From a gamma proteobacterium L18 (GTDB lineage: Bacteria; Pseudomonadota; Gammaproteobacteria; Pseudomonadales; Pseudomonadaceae): DNA of 47,743 nucleotides. Location: assembly GCA_000497835.1 (NCBI GenBank), contig KI547168.1, positions 205,881-253,623 of the forward strand, given 5' to 3'. The notes beneath the pieces were generated by a model. It saw only the letters and a list, made by a program, of their open reading frames with translations, had not been told where the DNA came from and ran no database searches. Positions 7,706 through 16,608 of the stretch are shown here, piece after piece. The position numbers and the translations under genes were made by a program. How positions within the stretch are numbered: the stretch's first letter is position 1; each line of letters begins with the position of its first letter.

Positions 7706-9709
7706 CTAGGGCGCGCGTTTGCCCTGCGTCCGGGAAGCCTTGGGTTTGGCCTTGGCCTTCGGCGGGGCGATGGGTTTGCTGCCCTTGCACTCCGGGTAGC
7801 GTGAACAGGACCAGAAACGCCCGCTGCGCCCTATGCGCGGGTGCATGACGCTGCGGCAGACCGGGCAGAGCGGTTCCTTGACCACAGGGACCGTGAGCTG
7901 CCGTTGCGCATGGCTGTGCACCAGTTGGCTGAGCCAGGCCGCCTGCTTTGCCAAAAACGCCTCGACGCTGAGCTGGCCGTGTTCGATGCGGTTCAATGCC
8001 TGCTCCCACAGCGCGGTGAGCAGCGGATCGGCGACCTCGGGCGGCACCGCGTCGATCAGGGTGCGCGCGGCAGGCGAGGCGGCCAGGTGGCGCTGGCGCT
8101 TGACCAGGTAGCCATGCTCAAGCAAGCCCTGAATGATGGCCGCGCGGGTCGCCTCGGTGCCGATGCCCAGGCTGTCCTTGAGGGTCTGCTTGAGGTGGGG
8201 ATCGGCGACCTGGTTGGCGATGGTTTTCATCGCCTTGACCAGCGTGCCTTCGGTAAACGCCTTGGGCGGCTGGCTCTGATGCGCCTTTACGGTGGCGTCG
8301 AGCAGCGGCAGCACGCTGCCTTCGGCCAAGGTCGGCAGTACCTGGCCCTGCTCGACGGACTCACTCTGGTCGGCCTCGTCAATGACCGCGCGCCAGCCGC
8401 GCACCTGGACCTGCTTGCCTCGGGCGAGCAGCACGAGTTCGGCACTGTGCAGCTCGACCCCGGTCTTCAGGTACGCGTGCGCGGGCAGGAACTGCGCCAG
8501 GTAACGGGCGCGTATCAGCCCGTAGACCGCGCGCTCATGCTCGGACAGCCGCCCTAGGTCGATGCGCGCCGCGGTGGGGATGATGCCATGGTGGGCGCTG
8601 ACCTTGTCGCTGTTCCAGGCCCGCGAGCGCAGTGTCGGGTCAATCTGGGTGAACACCTGCGCCAGCGCCGGGTCGGCCACGCTCAGGGCGCGCAGCACGC
8701 CGGGGACGTCGCCGAGCATGTTCTCCGGCAGGTAGCCGCAATCGCTGCGCGGGTAGGTGGTGGCCTTGTGGGTCTCGTACAGGGCCTGGGCGATGCTCAA
8801 GGTCTCTTGGGCGCCCAGGCCGAGCTTGGCCGAGCAGACCTCCTGCAGTGTGCCCAGGTCGAACGGCAGCGGCGGACCCTCGCGCACCTGTTCGACCTCG
8901 ATGGCGTGCACCTGTGCCTGACCACGATCCAGCAGCGACCGACAGGCTCGCTGCGCTGCGGCCAGGTCCAGGCAGCGCCCGTGCTCGTCCCCCGCCCCGG
9001 CCGGCACCTGCCAGCGCGCCCTGAAGCGCTCGCCGGCGGCCTGCAGTTGCACCTCGACGGTCCAGAACGGCGTGCTGACAAAGCCGGCGATCGTCCGGTC
9101 GCGCTCGACCACCAGGCGCAGGGTCGGCGTCTGCACCCGCCCCACCGGCAGCACGCCGTCGAAGCCTGCGCGGCGGCCGAGCAGGGTGAACAGGCGGCTG
9201 AGGTTGATGCCCACCAGCCAATCGGCCCGCGAGCGCGCCAGGGCGCAGTGGTACAAGGACAAGGTCGCGGCGCCGGAACGCAGGTTGGCCAGCGCCTGGC
9301 GAATGGAACGCTCGTCCAGTGCCGACAGCCACAGGCGCAGCACAGGCCCAGCGTAGCCGCAGCGCTCGAGCAGCTCGCGGCCGATCATCTCGCCCTCGCG
9401 GTCGGCGTCGGTGGCGATCACCACCTCGTCGCAGGCCTGCAGCAACTGCTCGATGACCTTGAACTGCGCTGCGACGCTGGGCTTGACCACCAGCCGCCAC
9501 TGCGTGGGCAGGATCGGCAGGTCCTCCAGGGCCCAGCGCTTGAGATGAGCGCCATAGGCGTCGGGCGGCGCGGCCTCCAGCAGGTGGCCGATGCACCAGG
9601 TGACGCACAGCGCCTCACCCCGCCAGCAGCCATCGCCGCGGCGGGTGGCCTGCAGCACGCGGGCAATGTCCTTGGCTTGCGAGGGTTTTTCGCAGATAAA
9701 CAGACGCAT
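7706..9709 (-). CDS. topB: DNA topoisomerase III
   Basis: Type IA topoisomerase of 667 residues. It would relax or decatenate ICE DNA during replication and transfer. The Toprim domain starts at residue 2 (LFICEKPSQAKDIARVLQ) with the acidic triad in DADREGE (101-107). The active-site Tyr is in ATTYPRSD (about Y319), and HxxR-type residues follow (SAHHGIIPT). The C-terminus holds a single four-Cys zinc ribbon (CPVCRS...CSRYPEC) and a Lys/Ala-rich tail. The start at 9709 is the family start. The ssb gene lies 78 bp upstream on the same strand. Such topB copies are a hallmark of PFGI-1-like ICEs and differ from the chromosomal enzyme. Confidence 0.95.
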   Translation of the reverse strand: MRLFICEKPSQAKDIARVLQATRRGDGCWRGEALCVTWCIGHLLEAAPPDAYGAHLKRWALEDLPILPTQWRLVVKPSVAAQFKVIEQLLQACDEVVIATDADREGEMIGRELLERCGYAGPVLRLWLSALDERSIRQALANLRSGAATLSLYHCALARSRADWLVGINLSRLFTLLGRRAGFDGVLPVGRVQTPTLRLVVERDRTIAGFVSTPFWTVEVQLQAAGERFRARWQVPAGAGDEHGRCLDLAAAQRACRSLLDRGQAQVHAIEVEQVREGPPLPFDLGTLQEVCSAKLGLGAQETLSIAQALYETHKATTYPRSDCGYLPENMLGDVPGVLRALSVADPALAQVFTQIDPTLRSRAWNSDKVSAHHGIIPTAARIDLGRLSEHERAVYGLIRARYLAQFLPAHAYLKTGVELHSAELVLLARGKQVQVRGWRAVIDEADQSESVEQGQVLPTLAEGSVLPLLDATVKAHQSQPPKAFTEGTLVKAMKTIANQVADPHLKQTLKDSLGIGTEATRAAIIQGLLEHGYLVKRQRHLAASPAARTLIDAVPPEVADPLLTALWEQALNRIEHGQLSVEAFLAKQAAWLSQLVHSHAQRQLTVPVVKEPLCPVCRSVMHPRIGRSGRFWSCSRYPECKGSKPIAPPKAKAKPKASRTQGKRAP

Positions 9710-9787
9710 GGCGCAGGCCTCCGTCAGGGGACTGGGCAGGCTTGCGCCGCCAGAGCCCGTAGCGGCGCAAGCTCGTTGTGGCAAACC

Positions 9788-10237
9788 TCAGGTGCTTTTG
9801 CGCGTACTTTTCTTGCCACTCGCCTTGCCGGTGCTGCCAGCCGACCCGGTTGCGGCAGCGGCCTGTGGTTCGCGCTTCTCGCGCATCACCACCGAGGCCA
9901 GCCGGTGCGGCAGGATGCCGATGCGCCGCGCCTCGACCTTGAAGGTGACCCGTGCATTGTCCTCGGCATCCTCCCACTCGTCCTTAACCGTGCGGCCCTC
10001 GACCAGGATGCGCATGCCTTTCTGGTACAAGGTGCTCCAGTGCTCGGTGTCGCGGTGCCACAGCTCCACCGGCGCCCAGTAGCCGCCGCGGTCCTCGAAG
10101 CCGCCCTCGCGCGGCACCGGGTTGTCGAAATACACGTTGAGCCGCAGCAAACGCCGTGGTTCGCCGTCCTGGGCGGCAAATTCCTGGTACTCCGGGGCGC
10201 TGCCGATATTGCCTTCGCCAACAAATAACGTGCTCAT
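9788..10237 (-). CDS. ssb: Single-stranded DNA-binding protein, ICE type
   Basis: A 149-residue SSB with one OB fold: MSTLFVGEGNIGSAPEY, LRLNVYFDNPVP, then WHRDTEHWSTLYQKGMRILVEGR. The tail is Ala/Gly/Lys/Ser-rich (TGKASGKKSTRKST) and lacks the acidic tip (DDDIPF-like) that chromosomal SSB uses to recruit partners, so partner binding must differ. The 4-bp overlap with the DUF3158 gene shows translational coupling. In ICEclc the equivalent pair is inrR-ssb. Confidence 0.9.
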   Translation of the reverse strand: MSTLFVGEGNIGSAPEYQEFAAQDGEPRRLLRLNVYFDNPVPREGGFEDRGGYWAPVELWHRDTEHWSTLYQKGMRILVEGRTVKDEWEDAEDNARVTFKVEARRIGILPHRLASVVMREKREPQAAAATGSAGSTGKASGKKSTRKST

Positions 10238-10743
10238 GGGTGGTGCTCCTGGGTTGAGGGAGAATCGGGGTTGAGGATGAGGTCCGCTTCGACCAGGCGC
10301 ACGGCGCCGTGGATCACTTGGCGCGACAGCGAGTGCAGACTGCTCATCTGCAGGTTGAGCAGGGTACGGTTGACCTCCAGTTGGTATAGCGCTTCACGCA
10401 CCGACCGCGATAGCTGCGGCTGCTGCATCGCCTGCACCCACACCGGTACGCCCATGCGGCTGAAGTCGCGGCTGCGCCAGCGCAACAACAAAGTCTCGGG
10501 CGCGCTGCGCTGGGTGACCAGACGCAGGTCCAACAACGAGAAGGGCGGTTGGCTGGCTACCACCACGGTCGCGGCCATCAGATGCGCCAGTTGTGCCTGC
10601 AGGCGCCGCAGTGTGACGGCGAACTCCAGCAGCTCCCCCTTACCCTTAAAAGGCTTTAAAAGGCCTTTTAGGGAGGCACCTTGTTCGAGCTCGCGATAGG
10701 CCTGGGCGCAGAGCAGGTTGGCGATGGCTTCATCCAATGTCAT
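10234..10743 (-). CDS. DUF3158 protein, positional match to ICEclc InrR
   Basis: A 169-residue protein (MTLDEAIANLLCAQAYREL...). DUF3158 members sit next to ssb in this ICE class. By size, position and overlap with ssb it corresponds to InrR, which raises integrase expression in transfer-competent cells of ICEclc. That correspondence is an inference from gene order. A small basic patch (LKGLLKPFKGKGE) near residue 28 could contact nucleic acid. It overlaps the upstream PFL_4669-type gene by 14 bp. Confidence 0.7.
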   Translation of the reverse strand: MTLDEAIANLLCAQAYRELEQGASLKGLLKPFKGKGELLEFAVTLRRLQAQLAHLMAATVVVASQPPFSLLDLRLVTQRSAPETLLLRWRSRDFSRMGVPVWVQAMQQPQLSRSVREALYQLEVNRTLLNLQMSSLHSLSRQVIHGAVRLVEADLILNPDSPSTQEHHP

Positions 10744-11557
10744 GGCCGGGCTCCTCGGTGATGCCGGCCCGCTCGGCCGCCAGCAGCAGATGAGTCTGCT
10801 CGGTCCTCGCCTCGGCCACTAATTCGGCGTTTTGCTCGATCTGCGCTTCGTGCTCCGGTTGTTGCTCCGTCAGGAGGGGCGCCTGCCCCTGGCTACGCAG
10901 CGTGGCAGGGGCAAAGCGCGATCGGCGGCAGCCCTCGAGGATGTCCTGCGGCGGCAGGCCGAACTTGTCGACCGCCTCGCGCGCCCGGGCATTCTGCGCC
11001 GCCATGTCGTCGCGGCTGACCCCGGCGTGGCGGTAGCGCTGCGCCAGGCTGAACAGGCTGCGCAACAGATGGGCGCCGCGGTCGATCCAGATCTCCATGT
11101 CGCGGCGGCCGATCAGCGCGGTGTGATGTGCCAGCAGCACCCGGCGCACCAGGGTGTCGTAGTCGGTGAGCAGGTAGACGGCGAGAAAACCCAGCTGGCT
11201 GCCGATGAACAGCGGCAGGGTCACTGGATGGATGTTGAGGTTGTCGCCAATGCTGATCTGCGCCGGCAAGTCGCGCTCCAGGTGCTCGACCTGTTCGGCC
11301 AAGCCCAGCAGGTCAGCCTTGGCCTGGTCCAGCTTGTGCTCCAGTTGCAGCATGAACCAGTCGGCGAAGGGATCGTCCTGGCTGCTGGCTTGCTTGAGCT
11401 GGTTGGTGACGCTGATGTAGCCGGCCATGCCGATGATGGCGTTGACGTCCTCGCGGGCCGGCCGCCCTTGCCAAAGGCGCGCGGCGTGATGGGTGTGCAA
11501 GGTCAGGGTGATGCTGCTGCGCAATGAGCCCAGGTTGAGCTGGTAATGGTCGACCAT
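10730..11557 (-). CDS. ICE protein of the PFL_4669 (TIGR03761 / AcaB-like) family
   Basis: A 275-residue ICE core protein. The frame stays open upstream through non-coding DNA. The start MVDHYQLNLGSLRSSITLTL at 11557 is preferred because conserved sequence begins there and a gcgaggacc ribosome site precedes it. Conserved parts are LHTHHAARLWQGRP, NAIIGMAGYISVTNQL and ADWFMLQLEHKLDQAK, with a C-terminal Glu/Gln-rich helix (TEQQPEHEAQIEQNAE). The family has been linked with AcaB-type transcription factors, so a regulatory role is possible. Immediately upstream lies the palindrome-bearing non-coding block, which makes this gene and its operon the natural target of those sites. Confidence 0.75.
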   Translation of the reverse strand: MVDHYQLNLGSLRSSITLTLHTHHAARLWQGRPAREDVNAIIGMAGYISVTNQLKQASSQDDPFADWFMLQLEHKLDQAKADLLGLAEQVEHLERDLPAQISIGDNLNIHPVTLPLFIGSQLGFLAVYLLTDYDTLVRRVLLAHHTALIGRRDMEIWIDRGAHLLRSLFSLAQRYRHAGVSRDDMAAQNARAREAVDKFGLPPQDILEGCRRSRFAPATLRSQGQAPLLTEQQPEHEAQIEQNAELVAEARTEQTHLLLAAERAGITEEPGHDIG

Positions 11558-11673
11558 CGTCGGGTCCTCGCCAGAAGGGGTGGGCACACGATGGCGGCCG
11601 GCGAGCGCGTTGGCAGCGATCAATGTGAAGGCGGTGGGTTCGGATTGCCGAGCGGGTGTGGAATGCCCTGGAC

Positions 11674-12257
11674 TTGATCCCGGCGGCATCACGGCCACTG
11701 AGGGTCGGAGTGTTCCAGTGGGCTGGGGCAGGGGTGCAGAGTATGGATTCGAATAACTGAATGATGGCCAGGCTGAGCGCCCGAGCGGTGGCGTCAGTTG
11801 AACGACCGCGTCTGCATCCGGCAGCGGTTCACCGTCACCACCCGAGGCCCTGTTAAGGCTGGCGTTTTTGATGCCGGCGGAATCAAATCCAGCGCAGTCC
11901 ACTGTGCTAGTGGTACTTACCTGGTGCTGGCCGCGGCATGCCACGCGTAGGTGCGCTGCTGGGTGTCCTGGTTGTAGGCCACACCGCATGATCCATCAGT
12001 TAGCGGCCACTTCAGGCCATCTGTCTTCGAATTCGGCTCGACAGTCCCGAGTGGATGTTGCTGGATTAGATCCCGCCGGCATCAAATCAGTGGGAGCAAT
12101 CGGGTACAGTCGGCGGCAACCCACGGTTGGGACCGCGAACTGCGGCGCCGGTTAGCCTGGCGGTGCTGGCGACTGCGTCCGTCACCCTCGTCCCCACACT
12201 AGTCTCGCGTCCAGCGTCTTCGCTGGACCTTGGTGGATTTGATGCCACCGGCATCAA
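11674..12257. repeat. Four copies of a 19-bp palindrome at near-regular spacing
   Basis: Copies lie at 11674-11692, 11868-11886, 12067-12085 and 12239-12257, each fitting TTGATGCCGSCGGCATCAA with at most a few changes. Starts are 194, 199 and 172 bp apart. A half-conserved flank AGTGGA-N6-TGGA on one side gives each copy a direction, and the directions alternate (+, -, +, -). The last copy contains the stop codon of the replication gene. The rest of 11558-12253 holds no gene I can support. One short open stretch (minus strand, 11917 to about 12080) encodes a protein-like end (CGVAYNQDTQQRTYAWHA) without a start. A perfect 8-bp-stem hairpin lies at 12209-12228. Candidate roles are operator set, partition site (parS-like) or replication origin. 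Confidence 0.8.
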
Positions 12258-13471
12258 GTCGACTGTATTCCACTGACGACTCGGCAGCGTTGTTTGAGCT
12301 CGTTCAGGCACGCCAGCGCCAACGGTGAAGCCACCTTGCTCGCGCTATCCGGTTTTGCTTGCTTGGGGGGCGATGGTGGTTTGGCCGTACACGATTCGGT
12401 GGCCAGCGCGCGAGCGGCCCACAGGGTGAACTCGCCCTTGCAGGCGCGCTTGATCAACCCCATCAGATAGGCGCCCGGTTTTCGGATGGTGCCGCCAGCG
12501 CAGCGCACCGCCGCCTCATTGATCACTGCTTGGCGTTGGTCCGGTGCCAACTGGCTCAAGGCCTTGCGCGCAATCTGCCGTTCGCTCTGGCTCAAGGTCA
12601 GCGTCTCGGGCCAGGTCGGTCCGCTGCCAGGTTCGGCAGGCGCCAGTACTGTTTTTTTACTGCTTTGCTTTGTTTGTACTGTACAGGCAGCGTCGGGCAT
12701 CCGAACGTCAGCCAAAACCGGGGCCTCATGGCCAGGTTCGGAATTGCTGCACACCGCGTCGGGAAAGCGAACCGGGTCGGTCTGACCGCGTTCGGAATCC
12801 TGTCGTGGTGAAATCTGCTCCAGGGGCAGGGCCTGTTGGTTGGCATGGGGGGCCGTGATCGGTAGGCCGTCCAGCCACTGAGGGGCGAGGGCTGGGTCGT
12901 CGCGCAGTGCAGCGACGGTATGCTGGGCTACGTCGCGCACGGCTTTGGTCGCATGCGCCAGGCTGTCGCGGACGAAGGCCAGGTACCTGCTGTCCAGCTC
13001 AAGAGCCTTGGCCGGGCTGAGTGCTTGTTCATGCAGGCGGTAGCGGCAGCCGCGCAAACAACCCCGCTCATCGCGCGTGCGCTCCACCAGACTGAGCCAA
13101 CCGGTGAGGCGCAGGACACAGAGCGCGCGGGCAATGGTTTCCCGCGACGCGTGGCCGCCGCAGGGGCTGCTGGCCAGGTACGGCTGTAGGTCCTGGTAGC
13201 CCGGGGTGGGCATGCAGCAGTCATTGATCAGCCAGCGCAGGATCTGCCAAGCGTTGCGTTCTAGCGGCGTCAGGCGCATGTCCAACAGCAACGGCAGAGG
13301 GGTGACAGGGGCGACCTGCTCAACCACAGGCTGCATTGCGTTGTGTTGCGTCGGCTCAATGGGCTCGATGGACTTAGCGGGCTCTGCAGATTGTGCCGAG
13401 GGAGTGCGGTTTTGCGCCAGCGGGACGCACTGCAGCACGACCTTGGCCCAGTCCACTTCATAGAAGGTCAT
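12254..13471 (-). CDS. STY4528-type ICE/pathogenicity-island replication protein
   Basis: A 405-residue protein. Residues about 65-150 form a winged-helix-like domain (LTPLERNAWQILRWLINDCC...HASRETIARALCVLRLTGWLSLVERTR). A long linker rich in Pro/Gln follows, then a C-terminal conserved part (LSQSERQIARKALSQL, RKPGAYLMGLIKRACKGEFTLW) of the STY4528 family, annotated as island replication protein. It overlaps the DUF2857 gene by 4 bp. Its stop codon lies inside the fourth palindrome of the downstream repeat block, which fits an initiator sitting beside its own origin. Origin function is not shown. Confidence 0.75.
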   Translation of the reverse strand: MTFYEVDWAKVVLQCVPLAQNRTPSAQSAEPAKSIEPIEPTQHNAMQPVVEQVAPVTPLPLLLDMRLTPLERNAWQILRWLINDCCMPTPGYQDLQPYLASSPCGGHASRETIARALCVLRLTGWLSLVERTRDERGCLRGCRYRLHEQALSPAKALELDSRYLAFVRDSLAHATKAVRDVAQHTVAALRDDPALAPQWLDGLPITAPHANQQALPLEQISPRQDSERGQTDPVRFPDAVCSNSEPGHEAPVLADVRMPDAACTVQTKQSSKKTVLAPAEPGSGPTWPETLTLSQSERQIARKALSQLAPDQRQAVINEAAVRCAGGTIRKPGAYLMGLIKRACKGEFTLWAARALATESCTAKPPSPPKQAKPDSASKVASPLALACLNELKQRCRVVSGIQST

Positions 13472-14016
13472 GAGTCACCTCCATACAGGCCAATCTGCTG
13501 CCAGATCAGGGTCAGGCTGATGTGCTGCTCCTCGGCCAGCATCATCATGGCATCGAGCGGGTCTCCCTCCTGGTCCGCCTCGCGTAGTTGCACCCAGCGC
13601 TGCCAAACGGCGTGCTCCTGTGCCTCGCTCAGTTGCAGCGGGCGCCCACGGTGGGTGTCGATCTTGAGTACGCGGCGGCGCAATGCCGTTTGCGAGTGGT
13701 CCAGGCCAAAATGGCGGTACATGATGGTGGAGCTGGCGCCCAACCGCAGCGCACGGTTGATCAAGCGCTCGTGCTGCTCATCTCGCTCGGCTTGGGTGAT
13801 CAGCCGGCGCAGCACCGTGACGTCGACCTTGATTTCCACCCACGGAACCGGTGAATGCGCCAGGTGCGAGAGGGTGGTCGGCGGCAGCGATTGCAGCAAC
13901 TCGATGTCCTCGTCGGCCAGCCCCAGGGCCCGACATCGCTGCAGGCGTCCGTGGCGTAACTCATGCAACACCTGATTGAGCATGGCGTGGTTGAGCAGGT
14001 TGAAGGTCGTGCTCAT
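13468..14016 (-). CDS. DUF2857 protein, FlhC-like; BisC counterpart
   Basis: A 182-residue DUF2857 protein (NLLNHAMLNQVLHELRHGRL, then CRALGLADEDIELLQSL, and the HTH-like RALRLGASSTIMYRHFGLDHSQTALRRRVL). In ICEclc the gene after the ParB-like gene encodes BisC, distantly related to FlhC, and BisDC is the self-reinforcing activator of transfer competence. By family and position this gene is its likely counterpart. That is inference from known ICEs. It overlaps the replication gene by 4 bp and follows parB by 20 bp. Confidence 0.75.
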   Translation of the reverse strand: MSTTFNLLNHAMLNQVLHELRHGRLQRCRALGLADEDIELLQSLPPTTLSHLAHSPVPWVEIKVDVTVLRRLITQAERDEQHERLINRALRLGASSTIMYRHFGLDHSQTALRRRVLKIDTHRGRPLQLSEAQEHAVWQRWVQLREADQEGDPLDAMMMLAEEQHISLTLIWQQIGLYGGDS

Positions 14017-14036
14017 GCGGCACCTCCGGGGCGGTT

Positions 14037-15602
14037 CTAGCTAGTAGTGGACAGCGACAGCTCGACCAGTCGGCGAGACAGGCGGATCAGTTCGAACAAC
14101 TGCAGCAACTGTTCATCGGGCAAGCGCTCCAGAGGGACGTACAGCGGCGCACGGTTGCCCAGTGGCTGGTCGTACACCCCGGTCATCAGCTGGCCGAACA
14201 GGGCGGAGGGCAATTGCTGACGCTCGGGCCAGCTGACGTCGTCCTGGGTACGCAGCAAGGCTGACAGCAGCAGTTGAATGCCGATGGCACGCGGCGTGGT
14301 GGGGGCGTGCTCCTGGACAAGGGTAAAGCCCAGATCGGCCTCCTGAGCGATGACTAGGTGGGCCATGCCGGCATAACGGGCCAGCGCCGTTGCCAAAAGT
14401 GCACAGGCGTTGCGCAAGTCGCGCAGATTGTCGTTCCGTGGCTGGATCGGCCAGTGTTGATTCAGCACATCCGTGACAGCGCTTTTCTCCTGCGGCGGTA
14501 TTACTGATTCTGTGCGGGATAACGAAGTCGGCAGCGATGAGGGTGGCTGTCGGACGGGATCAGGCGCGATCGCTCCTCGTGTTACCTCGCCATCGATGAT
14601 CGCCCTCGCCGCCTGCGAGGCCGGTTCTGGGGGGGCATGGTCAATATCGCCGGGGTCGGCTGGTAGTTGTGGTGGCCGAGGCGATGCTGCCGGGTCATTA
14701 TCCGATCCTGATGGCTCGGCTTTGGACGGGCTGATGGGGCGGACCGGGGTTTGCTGGAACAGTTCTAACGCCAGCAGCCGGGGTGATTGGTTCAAGGCCT
14801 GCGCCATATGTAGCAACAGGTCATCCTGTACGACGGACACGTCAAAGGTCGTCGGGTCTGCATCGAAGGGCATGAGCACCGCCATCCACAGCTGCTCGAA
14901 GGCCGCCGTGTCCGAGGAATACCGATGCCAGGTCTGCTCGGCCCGGCGGCGCAGGCCAATCAGGCGCTCGATCGCCACCTTGCCCAACCCCGCGTACAGC
15001 ACCTGGGGTAGGGCAGGCAGTACATGCTCCAGGGTATCGAGCATCCGGCTGATCTGCGCCTGCGAGATGGGATAGCCCCCTTGGCTCAAACGCTGGGCCA
15101 GCTCGCGTTGGCTGAGCGCCGGCACTTGCTGCTCGATCATCTGCTTGAGTGTGGCGATGGCCAAGGCGCGTTCGATGAAGGTCAAGGGGCCGTGCAGGTC
15201 ACTTTCGGTCAGGTGCCCCAGCAACACCAGCGATTCGTCGATCCAGGGTCGGAATAGGCAATGGATACGGAAGAAGCGCTCTTCATGCGTTTCCTGCCAC
15301 AGCTCGGTGAGGATGGCCAGGCGGGTGTTGCCGCCGTTGCGGATGATGAAATGCGCCTCACCTGGCCGGCGGGTGATGGGCGGCGACTGATCCAGCCCCC
15401 GATCCCTGATTGAGGCTTTGAGTTCGGCGTACAACGGATTGCGAATGATGCGGGGGTTGTGTTCGTAGGGGCGCAGTTGTTCCAGCGTCACCACCATGGG
15501 GGTATCACAGCGCGGATCTTCAATGCCCTGCACCCCTACGCGGTGAGGGAAGTGAGCTTGGTGCAATTTGTCGGTGATTTCCTCGGGGGTGGGCGTTTTC
15601 AT
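14037..15602 (-). CDS. parB: ParB-family protein of PFGI-1-class ICEs; BisD counterpart
   Basis: A 521-residue ICE ParB (TIGR03764-like). The N-terminal ParB/sulfiredoxin-type domain is at about residues 35-120 (LRPYEHNPRIIRN, HFIIRNGGNTRLAIL). A HTH region follows at about 160-200 (LSQRELAQRLSQGGYPISQAQISRML). A Pro/Ser-rich linker follows, then a C-terminal domain. The ATG at 15602 is preferred over the upstream in-frame TTG because it has better spacing to a purine-rich site. In ICEclc the matching protein is BisD, one half of the BisDC activator, so this may be a transcription regulator as much as a partition protein. No dnaB or shi gene lies between it and parA, unlike several relatives. 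Confidence 0.85.
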   Translation of the reverse strand: MKTPTPEEITDKLHQAHFPHRVGVQGIEDPRCDTPMVVTLEQLRPYEHNPRIIRNPLYAELKASIRDRGLDQSPPITRRPGEAHFIIRNGGNTRLAILTELWQETHEERFFRIHCLFRPWIDESLVLLGHLTESDLHGPLTFIERALAIATLKQMIEQQVPALSQRELAQRLSQGGYPISQAQISRMLDTLEHVLPALPQVLYAGLGKVAIERLIGLRRRAEQTWHRYSSDTAAFEQLWMAVLMPFDADPTTFDVSVVQDDLLLHMAQALNQSPRLLALELFQQTPVRPISPSKAEPSGSDNDPAASPRPPQLPADPGDIDHAPPEPASQAARAIIDGEVTRGAIAPDPVRQPPSSLPTSLSRTESVIPPQEKSAVTDVLNQHWPIQPRNDNLRDLRNACALLATALARYAGMAHLVIAQEADLGFTLVQEHAPTTPRAIGIQLLLSALLRTQDDVSWPERQQLPSALFGQLMTGVYDQPLGNRAPLYVPLERLPDEQLLQLFELIRLSRRLVELSLSTTS

Positions 15603-15747
15603 CAGGCTCAACTCTCGGGCAAGGAATGTTGCCGATCACGGATCGTCCAGGTCGCGCTTAGCGTTCTCTTCGAGGATGCAACGTCGGCAACGGGATGCCG
15701 TGACCGTTGCCGCCGAAGACGCCGCGTGCGCTAGGGTACAGCGACGC

Positions 15748-16605
15748 TCAATGCGCTGGGCTCAGGCAGGGGGGCGAGTGCCACACAGAGTGAGTGAGCC
15801 GTTCACGCCATTGCGGGAACAGTTCGAGCGCCAATCCCTGCATGACTTGAGCCGCGCAGGGACCGCGGACACCTGATGCTGGTCGCGACTCCACGCGATG
15901 GGCCGGCAATCCCAGCGATGCGGCATTCAAGTAGGCGACTCGATCGGGTATCACGGTGTCACACAGGCTGACGTGCACATCCACCTCGAAGGTCCGACGC
16001 AGACTGTGCATGATCAGTCGCGTGTCGCGCCGATTAAAATTGACTTGGTTGAGCAACAATTTAACCGGCGGCAATGCCACCCCCAGATGCCGGTAAGGCT
16101 CCAGTTCCTCGAAAAGCCCGAGGGTGCCCCGGCGCAGCTCGCGTGCGGCGAGCATCTCGGGCGGCAGTGGGCACAGGGCGAGGTCCGAGGCCAGGATGGC
16201 CATCTCGACCACCACGCTGCGTGCGCCCTGGGTGTCGACGATCAGCATGTCATAATCATCGACGAAGGCGGGCAATAGGTTGCGTAGGCGCAGGCGTCCA
16301 TCCGGTGCGTGCAGCAGCAGGGTGTTCAAGTGGCCGGCGCGGTCATTGGAGACAATCACATCGAGGCCGGTAATTACGGTGTGGCTGATAATCAGCTCGC
16401 CCGCCGTACGGTTGAATGCGATCAGCTCGTAGCAGCCCTCAGGGCTGGGATTCTCCAGCGCGTAGTAGCTGGACAGCGTCGGCTGACTGTCCAGGTCCAG
16501 GAGCAAGACCCGCAGCCCGGCGTCAGCCAGCAAGCCCCCCAGGTTGGCAGCGACGGTGGTCTTGCCGGCGCCGCCTTTGGTTGAGATCAGCGAAAGCACG
16601 TCCAT
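15748..16605 (-). CDS. parA: ParA/Soj-type partition ATPase
   Basis: A 285-residue ParA. It has the deviant Walker A motif KGGAGKTT at residues 10-17, then LLLDLDSQPTLSSYY, the Walker B-like MLIVDTQGA, and NQVNFNRRDTRL. In this ICE class it stabilises the excised circle and sits at the opposite end from the integrase. Only 3 bp separate it from alpA. A 145-bp gap follows before parB, in which I see no gene. That gap is where dnaB or shi occurs in some relatives. Confidence 0.92.
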   Translation of the reverse strand: MDVLSLISTKGGAGKTTVAANLGGLLADAGLRVLLLDLDSQPTLSSYYALENPSPEGCYELIAFNRTAGELIISHTVITGLDVIVSNDRAGHLNTLLLHAPDGRLRLRNLLPAFVDDYDMLIVDTQGARSVVVEMAILASDLALCPLPPEMLAARELRRGTLGLFEELEPYRHLGVALPPVKLLLNQVNFNRRDTRLIMHSLRRTFEVDVHVSLCDTVIPDRVAYLNAASLGLPAHRVESRPASGVRGPCAAQVMQGLALELFPQWRERLTHSVWHSPPCLSPAH

Positions 16606-16608
16606 GAT

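Noticed and set aside
7296..8009. 237-residue minus-strand frame entering the topB region
   Set aside because: Overlaps topB out of frame and crosses the hairpin; no ribosome site or motif.
8588..10228. 546-residue open frame on the plus strand
   Set aside because: Antisense to topB and ssb; no recognisable motif, composition of a high-GC shadow frame.
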